Source of the DNA: Norana najaformis
Lineage: Eukaryota > Annelida > Clitellata > Crassiclitellata > Hormogastridae
Assembly (NCBI GenBank): GCA_964023275.1
Contig: OZ029927.1
Span: 19,451,762 to 19,515,761, forward strand
Reading direction: 5' to 3'
Length of the DNA stretch: 64,000 nucleotides
In this document: in pieces, positions 41,980 to 51,610 of the stretch
Numbering within the stretch: the stretch's first letter is position 1
Layout of the letters: each line of letters starts with the position of its first letter
Notes under the pieces: model-generated
Database searches by the model: none
What the model was told of the DNA's origin: nothing
What the model saw: only the letters and a program-made list of their open reading frames with translations
Program-made: the position numbers and the translations under genes

Positions 41980-42620
41980 CAAACTGAGCAAACGATGGAA
42001 ATTGGCGATGGACGACTGTAGGCAAAATAACAAAAAGAAAAAGCCGCCTTCGACAAATCTAATGTAGATCCGACGCATGCGCAGCTAGACCTGGCTTCAT
42101 ATTGAATTATCGTCGAGCGAGATTAAATAAAGCCGACTTAGCCGGGCTGCCCGTTTGCGACTTATTGGAAAAGATAAGCGAATAGAACGCAGAAAATTGC
42201 GATTCAGACTCCGGGTCGCCGTCCCAATTGAGGCAGCAAAACGATCAACCCAGAGCAACGCGTGCATTCAATTTGGCACAAAAACTGCACATTCCATTCA
42301 TTTTCGGTAACGTCTTTACCAGCAGCGAATTTGCGACATCGCTTCTGTGCATACGAAGTCTCGTCTGGCCCAGTAAATGAGAGTGAATTGCGCAGATAAA
42401 CAACGGTTATTGCCGATTCTCCACAAGCATCGGCCTCGAAGTAATCCGATCCAAACGACGCGCCAATCCAATAGTTAATTGGTCTTCCAGGGCCCATCCG
42501 AAACGACGCAGCTAAAACCTCTAATGAGCCGCAGGTTTTTTGCGCATTAGGGTCTTCCATTATTACAAGTGCCCTGCGCAGGGGCAGCGCTGTCGATTAG
42601 GCTAAGTAAGCCTATGTCTC
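41980..42620. other. Repeat-poor region with an unassigned minus-strand frame (42204-42560)
   Basis: This stretch lacks the repeats that fill its surroundings and is richer in CpG. The minus frame of 118 codons begins MEDPNAQKTCGSLEVLAAS. I do not recognise it, and no splice partners are evident. Possibly a first exon or a non-coding island. Confidence 0.2.
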
Positions 42621-42939
42621 TGATGGGACTACAATGAATGATTCGAAGAAGGGAGTGATACAGCACGCTAAAGTTTCAACGACGATGACCCCAAGTGCTG
42701 CGTTAAATTTTTATGTTTTTTCTCGTTTTCAGTTAATTAAATTATCAGCAAACACGCAGAATAAATTATACCTAACTTGCACTGATGGATGGGTGTCGGG
42801 GAATGAACTCAAGAGGGACATCTTCCGCTTATATGGTCGTCTGAATTCCATATTTACTTACAAATATAGAATTAGGGCGAGTTCAAACTGATGAGCAGGT
42901 TTTGCTTGTTGGAGGAAATGTAGAAATTCCCGCCCCATG

Positions 42940-43130
42940 TGTTTAGATAAGCCAATGTAGAACTTTCGTGACACACACATGTATACATTAATGTACCCTA
43001 AATGTACATGTCTTTCTATAGCGACCGTAATGCCTCGACCCTGCTCATTTTTCAATGAATTTAGGCCCATCGGCTGAGATCCTTCACCACCGCTGCCCGT
43101 TTGAATGGGCGCCACGCCATTTAAGGTCCC
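42940..43130 (-). mobile_element. S2-type retroelement, longer copy (minus)
   Basis: Minus strand: ATGGCGTGGCGCCCATTC, AAACGGGCAGCGGTGGTGAA, GGATCTCAGCC, TGAGCAGGGTCGAGGC, CGGTCGCTATAGAAAG, CATGTACATT. Matches 58165-58290 along its length. Confidence 0.8.
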
Positions 43131-43169
43131 AGTTCTTTGATTCTTGACACAAAGAATCTTTTGACGACC

Positions 43170-43265
43170 CCTTCTGACTTGACACAGCGCTCGTGAATAA
43201 GCTGGGGCCCTGCGCTTAGCTTTTAAGTAGCGTCTTAGAAATTTCGACTTTACGATTACGATTAC
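43170..43265 (+). mobile_element. S1 repeat 3' fragment, diverged
   Basis: GACACAGCGCTCGTGAATAA, TAGCGTCTTAGAAATTTCGA, TTTACGATTACGATTACC. Confidence 0.6.
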
Positions 43266-43427
43266 CGTGCTGGCCTGAAATTCAAATTACAGGTCATACC
43301 CTTTTATGACGTACACTTGTGTGCTTGTACGCGCGTAAATTCGTTTATTGATAAAAAATTGACAACAACCAATACACAAGTTTAGCATGAAACATTGTCA
43401 GGTTATTGGGAACAAGCGGTAGACCCA

Positions 43428-43875
43428 GAAAGGACCATAGTCCTGCTTAATTAGGGCCACCAATTAATATGCAATGCCGACGGCGACGTTGTTATGTATA
43501 CATTTTGGAACGTAACTATGAAAATTATAAGGTCATAAACATGACCTACAAAACAACGAAACAAGAAAAAATCAAACTTAATTAAGATATACAGATAACA
43601 CTTGTTATTCATCATTCAGAAATTTACGCAGAAGGGACCATAGTCCCGCTTAATTAGGGCCACCAATTAATATGCAATACCAATGGCGACGTTGTTATGT
43701 ATACATTTTGGAACGTAACTATGAAAATTATAAGGTCATAAACATGACCTACAAAACAACGAAACAAGAAAAAATCAAACTTAATTAAGATATACAGATA
43801 ACACTTGTTATTCATCATTCAGAAATTTACGCAGAAGGGACCATAGTCCCGCTTAATTAGTGTCACCAATTAATA
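43428..43875 (+). repeat. 203-bp tandem duplication, 2.2 units
   Basis: Units start at 43428, 43631 and 43834 (GAAGGGACCATAGTCC); the two full copies are nearly identical. Inner landmarks TATGTATACATTTTGGAACG and AATTAAGATATACAGATAAC. A partial copy is at 47708-47832, so the unit is also dispersed. Confidence 0.9.
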
Positions 43876-44267
43876 CGTGACACAGTTAATCCTTTAACTT
43901 CTGTCTTCTTTTACTTTTACTCGTGACTTCTGTCGGTCTTTTGCTCTCATTTGAATGCATCTGCCTAAGTTTTTGGTTACGATTTGCCTTCGTCGTAAGA
44001 CCCTTGCATTCGGCTTTCGTCTTTTATGGTCGGCAAATTCCATGATTGCTAATTCTGCGACCGTCGGGCGCCTAGTTCTTAAGCAAATGAAATTCCATTG
44101 CATCGATCTTTAAGGAGAGGATCAACGGCTGCCTGTATCTGTGCCTCTGTCTCTGTTTGTCTGACTCTCCGTCTCTGTATGTCTTTATCGTCTTTCTTTG
44201 TTTGTTTATCCACTCTATCTCTTTTTCTGTTGGTCTGGTTATTTTTGGCCCTTTCTAATCTAATCAA

Positions 44268-44400
44268 GTGCTGCGTGGTAGTCTATCGGTAACGCGTTTG
44301 GTCAATGATCATGCAGTTAAGGGTTCGACTCCGTGTAACGACCCGGGGCTAGTTGTTTGCGCACAAAGTGCTTCTGTCAGCGAATCGTATGACTCTAGAG
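44268..44400 (+). mobile_element. T2 tRNA-headed SINE-like element
   Basis: TGCGTGGTAGTCTATCGGTA (box A-like), GTTTGGTCAATGATCATGC, AAGGGTTCGACTCCGTG (box B), AGTTGTTTGCGCAC. Reverse copy at 26420-26640. Confidence 0.7.
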
Positions 44401-44479
44401 TGCTTTAATTACCTTGTTTACATTTACTAATATACATGTGTGGAAAAATCACACTGCTCTTTATGTCTCGTTGTTTTCG

Positions 44480-44715
44480 GTCGATTCAGTTCGTGGGACC
44501 CACGTACTGTGAAAGTCCTAAGACCTCCGAAGTTAAGCCGCTGACCGTAGCACCGCTCGCCAACAAGCAACTGAAAGATTTGCAGTCGCCTACGTCCTCT
44601 TTCCAAGTAGACTCCCGTTATAAGGGTCATCTTTTCAGTACACTGTCCGTTTGTATTCTTCAGGCTTTTGCACAAACTTTAAACGGCGCTACAAAAGTTC
44701 CGTTACATTACATCG
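44480..44715 (+). mobile_element. LINE 3' end fragment
   Basis: An eroded ORF2-like end (SSFQVDSRYKGHLFS) then AAACGGCGCTACAAAAG and CGTTACATTACATCGC. Confidence 0.45.
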
Positions 44716-45320
44716 CATGTGAAACAACTGAACCAAGTAAATCAAGTGAAAAAAGCGATATTCGCTGCTTGTTTTATCTTCACTTGAAACAATCACTTGT
44801 TTGTAACTTCGACTAGATCAAGTGTCTCAGCTGAGCATTACAAATTATTTTTACAACAAAGAAAGAAGTGTTCAATATTTTCTTCATTTTCGTAATTGTT
44901 AAATTTGGAATTATTGGCTGGGTTTTAAACTAGGGAGTTATACTCCTGTGGAATTCTGACCAGGGTTATTACCCCAGAACCCCCTGAGCATAACTGCCAC
45001 CAGCAGGAGCAAACTGAACAAATTTAACCCTTTGAATTCATCTAGGCATCTCTGTCATACAGTGTAGCTGTTGTATTTTGTTCCAGCCTGTCATTCAGTG
45101 AACACATTAACTCTACATGTACAGGTCTTTTAACTATCACATATAGGTGATAGTCGTACGATTAGGCGCCACATTCCCTTTTCTGCCCTCGTTTTGTTTG
45201 GGTAATGCCCTGGTCTCCAGCTGTCTTTACTACTCCAAATCGCTTCTTACTGGCATTTCAAAAGCTAACTTGATGAATCCTCAAAAAGTCCTAAATATCT
45301 TGGCCAAATCAACCAATAAC

Positions 45321-45420
45321 ACTCCAGAATACGACTATATATAAATACGACTATATATAAATACGACTATATATAAATACGACTATATATAAATACATAT
45401 ATGTAGTCGTATTCTGGAGT
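45321..45420. repeat. 15-bp tandem (AATACGACTATATAT)n within an inverted repeat
   Basis: ACTCCAGAATACGACTATAT at 45321 is mirrored by GTAGTCGTATTCTGGAGT at 45403-45420; four tandem AATACGACTATATAT units lie between. Confidence 0.85.
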
Positions 45421-45514
45421 ATATACACGACTATATATATATATATATATAAGCGACTAATTTTCAAGAATGAACTAATCTTTTACAAGACTAATTTTCA
45501 GCCAACCTCACTAT

Positions 45515-45902
45515 CTGAACACTGCGCTGACTCCTAAGACTTGTCTCCCCTCGACTCGGTCTTCTGACTTTCTTAAGCTGACTATTCTGTAGGTAACACC
45601 TGATCTCTCCAGGCATACCTTTTCTGTCGCTAGCCTACACTTCGGAACTCTCTTCCGGCAAACGTTCGCTCTCCAATGCCTGTTTTTGGACTTGAGATTT
45701 CGATTAAAAACTCGTCTCTTCCTAGACTCACTTTCTCCGTAGGCTGTCTCCGTGTCTTCACGGATTCCCTTCTTGATTTTCGATCGACTCACCTTGAAAT
45801 TTCCTTTCACAACGATTTTGCTTACTATAGTAGCAACCATCGACTGATGGCGCTATATAAGTAAATAGACAATAATAATAATAATAATTATTATTATTAT
45901 TA

Positions 45903-45979
<77 letters not shown>

Positions 45980-46000
45980 GAAATTAGTATTATAGAAATT
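45515..46000 (+). mobile_element. LINE 3' end with (AAT/TTA)n tail
   Basis: ORF2-end-like HTFSVASLHFGTLFRQ and FRLKTRLFLDSLS, then ATCGACTGATGGCGCTATAT, AAGTAAATAGACAATAATAA. The microsatellite (45866-45980) starts directly at the element's tail. Confidence 0.7.
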
Positions 46001-46009
46001 ATTATTATA

Positions 46010-47335
46010 GCGGGTACATTTACATGTGAACTTCTATGACGTCACCCGGTATATCATCAGTCTTTATAAACTCTGTGTCTAAAAATAGCAGAATTGTAAT
46101 AATTTGCATAACGCCATTGGTTGCCTAGGCGAACGTTGTCTTTTTTAACGTTAAACTGTAAGTTTATGATGCAACAGACACTTTTGCTTATTGCACAGTA
46201 CATATTGTTTGTTGTTTTGCTGTTCAAAAACGTCACTAAATCATTCCAAAAAATGTCACTAAATCTATCAAACTGAAACTTGCTCCTTATCTATGAAGCT
46301 TACAGTACATATTTGGCAGTTCATAAGCATAATTCGCAAATTCGCAAAATTCTGTGCGTTCACGGTTTATGGCCACAGCTGCAGTGTGTGTTAATGCCAG
46401 CCACTAATGTTTAGACGGCCTAATAATCGCTTTAGTCAACCAGATACGCGGATCGGCTGAATTAGTATTTAAAAGTCAGAAAATTTCCTTACAGATCATA
46501 TTTTAATTTCGTCGTAAGATGAAATGAAATGTCTTCTTTCTTCAAGTATTTACGATCAACCATTTGCATGTTTTATGTAGCTTTGTTGCCTCTTTGGTGT
46601 ACATGGCGGAGAAGATGCATGCATTCCAAAACTAGGGACGTATACCCAGAATTATATATTGGCTAGGCACTGTTAAATATCAGTGTCATATACCTACGGG
46701 TATAAAGTCTGTGTTTTGCAATTTGTACGATAATGACTTCAGACGGCGTATATACATATAGAGTCAATGTTGTTCAAGGGTTTTGCTTTTATGCAACGTT
46801 GCCTCAACGCGTATGTGTGTGTGTGTGCTTACTGGGGTAGAACGCATGTGTTATGCATAAAGTGTTCTGCAATTGTAGGACCTGTGTGTGTGAGCATATG
46901 TTCGTTGGCATGGAGGGATATAAAGGGAACATAAGAGAGCTGCCCTCTGCGGTGAAAATATTCTTGTGCGTTTTAAGCTAGGTATCAAGTTACTTTTGCG
47001 TGCGTAGTTTTAGTCTTCTGTATATGTTTAAGAATGTAGGCCTACTATTTATTCTTTATTTTCTGCTTCTGTTCAATTTCTTTACTGTCTGTCTCATTTC
47101 AAACTTACAGAGAATAATTTATAACATGGGAACAAGTGCTGGACGGTAAAGAAATTCAGAACTGTGTTGGAGTCGAGGTTGTACGAGTCTTCAATGCGCA
47201 GTTAAGTCAGATTCCAAATCCAGTTCGTATATCTTCTCTATTTCTATAGCTGGAATTAATCCTTCCAGGGTCAGTTACACGGATCCTTTCTCTCTTCATT
47301 TGTTTCTGTTTCCAGTGTCATGTTTTAATTTGAGT
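46010..47335. other. Region without recognisable gene
   Basis: AT-rich single-copy-looking DNA. I see no coding frame of note, no tRNA head and no tandem array longer than a short GT run at 46815-46828. Confidence 0.4.
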
Positions 47336-47340
47336 AGTTT

Positions 47341-47408
47341 GAGAGAGAGAGAGAGAGAGAGAAAGAGAAAGAGAGACAGACAGACAGACAGACAGAGACA
47401 GAGAGAGC
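47341..47408. repeat. (GA)n/(GACA)n stretch
   Basis: GAGA and GACAGACA repeats. Confidence 0.9.
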
Positions 47409-47854
47409 GTCACCGACCACGACGACATACTTCCAGCTTACCAAGGTATCTGTGTTGTGTTTGCATTGACACTGAAATTAATTCAACAACAACAGCTGAT
47501 ACATGTAGATCTTATAACATTTCAAAAGCAGTAGTCAGTGCTAGTTAATCAACACTCGCGAGTGCTGGTCTTCGTTCCTCGTTAAACTGTTGCTGTGTGG
47601 TATTTTGCAGATTCGATGCACTTTCCACGCCTGCGTGTTTCACACCGCATCGAATTTAAGATTTAGATATCGTAACCGTAATAGTAAACTCGAAATTTCC
47701 AAAACTGGCTGGCTGAAAATTATAAGGTCATAAACATGACCTACAAAAGAAAACAACAAATGAAAAAAATCAAAATTAATTAAGATATATACAGATCATC
47801 CTTGTTATTCATCATTCAGAAATTTACACAGTTGTTGTTGAGCATGCAACTGTA

Positions 47855-48080
47855 CAACATACATGCATGCATGCATATATGCATGCATGCATATATACAT
47901 GCATATATACACACATGAATGCACATATACATACATACATACATACATACACACATGTATACATATATACATGCATACATAAATACATACATACACACAT
48001 GCATGCATGCAAGCATATATACATTCATACATAGAAATATACATGCATATATACATACACACATGCATGCATATATACAA
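47855..48080. repeat. (CATA/CATG)n tetranucleotide array
   Basis: CATGCATG and TACATACA repeats directly downstream of the dispersed 203-bp-type fragment (47708-47832). Open Met-Tyr-Cys frames are artefacts. Confidence 0.9.
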
Positions 48081-48309
48081 AGCAGGGCTTTAAAGGTCAT
48101 GGCACACGTACAGATAAATAGGGGAGGTCACGAATACAGCGCTATATAAGTAATTGAGGAGAACGAGGCGAAGGCATCGGCAATTACTGGATTCGATGGA
48201 AGAGGCAATTGCGAAAGCGCTTTTGGATCATCAGCCGAGCAACGCAGGATTACGTTATGCAAACATTCGTTCGAAAGGGTGTTGCACCGTTTCCGATCTA
48301 CTGAAATAA

Positions 48310-48562
48310 TCGTTCTCTTTTCTTCTCTCTTTCTTTCTTTGTCTCTCTGTCTCTCTCTTTTTCTCTCTGTCTTTTTCTTTTTCTTTCTCTCTTTCTTTCT
48401 CTCGCGTTGACTTTCTTTCTTTCTCTCTCCTCCTTTCTCCTCTCTCTATGTATGTATCTCTCTCATCTTCACAATCTCGCTTTCTGTATTTTTGTATCTC
48501 CATTGTCCCTCTGTGGGTATCTCTTCCTCTTTCTTCCTCTGTGTGTGTCCTCTCTGTCTCTC

Positions 48563-48601
<39 letters not shown>

Positions 48602-48665
48602 TCAGTCAATTCTCTTTCTCTCTCCCGCTCTTCCTTTCTTTGTGTGTGTCCCTCTCTTTCTCACT
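48310..48665. repeat. (CT)n-rich polypyrimidine region
   Basis: CTTT, CTCT and CTGT repeats, strongly strand-asymmetric. Not coding. Confidence 0.85.
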
Positions 48666-48761
48666 GGGTGTGCTGACCCTCTCCACCATACCCACCTCTC
48701 TCCTCTATCTGTTTATCTCCCCTCTGCCGTATCTCATTATTTCTCATAGTCTATCTTTCCG

Positions 48762-48879
48762 CATGTCATCATCATCATCATCATCATCATCACCATCATC
48801 ATCTTTTTCATCTTCATCTTCATCGTTACCACCACCACCATCATCATCTTCATCTTCATCTCGTCACCACCACCACCAT

Positions 48880-48911
<32 letters not shown>

Positions 48912-48925
48912 CCACCTCCATAGCC
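48762..48925. repeat. (ATC/ACC/TTC)n trinucleotide array
   Basis: Ser/His homopolymer frames result from the triplet period. Confidence 0.9.
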
Positions 48926-49534
48926 ACCCTGATTATCTTACCTTATCAATCGGTTGTCTGACCTTATCAGTCGGACCTTGTTCTGGACAAGCCCATCGAG
49001 CTTGATCGAGCAATCCGTCCTTCAGATTGACCAGGCTCTTCACAAATTATCTAACGCCCTGGCCTTGGCAAGCTTCCAGTGAAGGGAGAATTTGCCCAGA
49101 TAAATGGAGATTAAGCGTCGACTCCTGTGATGGAAGAATAATCCCTTCTTAACGGAAGACCCAGCAAGTGGGACCCGACCATCGATCAAAGAGGACGGTC
49201 TGGGAATAGCAAAGGAATGCAAACATCTAAACCGGGGGTTCCGTGATCGATGGCTGGTATGGCGCACGCACTCCAGCTGCCAACTGCAGAGTGGGTAATT
49301 ATTATTTAGGCATGTGCTTCTTATTCGTTCCAAGGTCGGACAAGTAAAAAAAAATCAAAGAGCTATGAGAGGAAGAACAAAAACTATCAAAAACAATACA
49401 CAGATGAGATTATATATAGAAAACTGTATTTCGCCACAAAAACTGGCAGCACACAAGCCTACAGAACACATATACAAAAATAAAAGCTACACTACAAACT
49501 AACTAAGAGAAATACCGTCCATATTATGGTGAAG

Positions 49535-49541
49535 ACGATTA

Positions 49542-49573
<32 letters not shown>

Positions 49574-49640
49574 ATGATGGCGAGGAAGAGGAGTAAGGGA
49601 ATGATGATTATGATGATGATGTTGTTGTAGATGGTGGTGA
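49535..49640. repeat. (GCT)n and (GAT)n triplets
   Basis: Short triplet runs next to an S1 repeat. Confidence 0.8.
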
Positions 49641-49644
49641 CCCG

Positions 49645-49838
49645 CTCAAATTTCAAACACCATCCGTCGTAGCCGCCCGACTGTCTGCCTGCCTGCCTGA
49701 CTCCTGGATCTTGACCTGGAACCGAACCTTTCCTACCTATCGATTTTGTTTGACTGAGCGCCTGTGAATAAGCTGACTCCTTCTACTTAGCTTTCTTCGG
49801 ACGCTGTATATAGAAATCTCGAGCTTACGATTACGATA
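49645..49838 (+). mobile_element. S1 dispersed repeat copy
   Basis: CAAACACCATCCGTCGTAGC, TCCTGGATCTTGACCTGGAA, CGATTTTGTTTGACTGAGCG, GAAATCTCGAGCTTACGATT. Confidence 0.88.
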
Positions 49839-50184
49839 TCGCAAACGCACTCGCAAAGGCCATTATTTCGATGGTTGGGAACATTTCGCGACACCCAGGA
49901 TGCGGAAAGCGTCAGCCCGGAGCTCAGTCCGTCATTCGGGTAGCTAGTCGCCGCCGTCCAGTATCGGTCAGTGGCTGGTTTTGTAGGTGACGGCAGCCGG
50001 ATATGAACGAAGGTCAGTTTTCTGGATTCGTCGCCTATCGGTCGAATGTGTGAAAGGAATTGCCAATGAGTTGTATTTAGGGAACGTAGGAGAATTCGGA
50101 ATGGAAAAAGGAAGACGACGAAGAATGAAATATTAAAAACAACTGGAATTAGAACTGAAAAGGGAATAAGAACCATACATAATA

Positions 50185-50400
50185 TACATACATACAGACA
50201 GACAGAAAGACATTATACACACATACATACACATACATACATACACATGCATACATACATACATACATACACATACATACATACACATACATACATACAT
50301 ACACATACATACATACAAACGAACATACACATACATACTTACACATACTTACATACAAACGAACATACATACACATACGTACAGACGAACAAACAGACAC
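50185..50400. repeat. (TACA)n array
   Basis: TACATACACATACA with GACAGA edges. Tetranucleotide array, non-coding. Confidence 0.92.
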
Positions 50401-50660
50401 CGATTGACTGCACACGATGGATGTAGTCGATCTACCCAGACAGCTGCTAAGGAAGATGAATTCGTTGACGGAAAAGGAGGAGGAAGTGGAGGATGACGAG
50501 GAAGATGAACGAGATGCAGCTGGACGCTGAAACACCCTGTATACATCCGCATCTGAGTCGGTGAGTTTCATTTTCCATCTAAAATCAACAACTCGCAGTT
50601 AATCAGTCTACAGGCAAAATACTCAGATGAAAGGAACAACGAACTCTTATATACGCACAT

Positions 50661-51299
50661 TTATTTATATCCGTCCGTCCGTCCGTCCGTCCGTCCCTCC
50701 CTCCCTCCCTCCCTCCCTCCCTCCGTCCCTCTCTGCGTCCCTCCCTCCGTCCCTCCGTCCATCCCTCCGTCCCTCCGTCCGTCCCTCCGTCCGTCCCTCC
50801 GTCCCTCCGTCCCTCTCTCCGTCCGTCCGTCCCTCCCTCCCTCCCTCCCTCCCTCCGTCCCTCTCTGCGTCCCTCCCTCCGTCCCTCCGTCCGTCCCTCC
50901 GTCCCTCCGTCCGTCCCTCCGTCCGTCCGTCCGTCCCTCCGTCCCTCTCTCCGTCCGTCCCTCCCTCCCTCCCTCCCTCCCTCCGTCCCTCTCTGCGTCC
51001 CTCCCTCCGTCCCTCCGTCCGTCCCTCCGTCCCTCCGTCCCTCCGTCCGTCCCTCCGTCCGTCCGTCCGTCCGTCCCTCCCTCCCTCCGTCCCTCTCTGC
51101 GTCCCTCCCTCCGTCCCTCCGTCCGTCCCTCCGTCCCTCCGTCCCTCCGTCCGTCCCTCCGTCCCTCCGTCCGTCCCTCCGTCCGTCCCTCCGTCCCTCC
51201 GTCCGTCCCTCCGTCCGTCCGTCCCTCCCTCCCTCCCTCCCTCCGTCCCTCTCTCCGTCCCTCCGTCCGTCCCTCCCTCCGTCCCTCCGTCCCTCCGTC
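50661..51299. repeat. (CCGT/CCCT)n array, about 640 bp
   Basis: Tetranucleotide CCGT and CCCT units. A longer block starting GTCCCTCTCTGCGTCC recurs at about 50724, 50857, 50984 and 51088. Arg/Pro/Ser (plus) and Gly/Arg/Glu (minus) frames are artefacts. Confidence 0.95.
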
Positions 51300-51324
51300 A
51301 TGGCTGTCGGGGATATTTTCTGGC

Positions 51325-51610
51325 CTGATTAGCTACATTGGTTAACGCGTACGTCAAGGCGCCTCTGAGCGTGAGGATGCCGGTTCGCGTCCCGGTTGTG
51401 GCTTAAATCAGAGATTTGAATCGCGGGCTATCACGGTCCGTGCACGGAGATCTTAATTTGGGTGGTTTTGAAGGATCTCTCCCGATAAATTCAGTGAAAA
51501 ATGATGTGGGTCGAGGCCGTATGATCCCTACAGAAAAGCTTGTATATTTACGTTCAGACCGTAACCCTGATGACAACCATGTACAGTATGTGAATGATTT
51601 GTTTATTCCG
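51325..51610 (+). mobile_element. 5' part of a tRNA-headed S2-type SINE
   Basis: TTAGCTACATTGGTTAACGC (box A), GCCGGTTCGCGTCCCGG (box B), then GAAGGATCTCTCCCGATAAA and GTCGAGGCC of the S2 body. The 30-bp array follows directly, and a retroelement 3' tail closes it at 55300-55345. Confidence 0.75.

Noticed and set aside
48448..49005. 185-codon Ser/Leu-rich frame
   Set aside because: It covers CT-rich and ATC-rich microsatellites.
50603..51328. Arg/Pro/Ser (plus) and Gly/Arg/Glu (minus) frames
   Set aside because: CCGT/CCCT tetranucleotide repeats; no coding signal.
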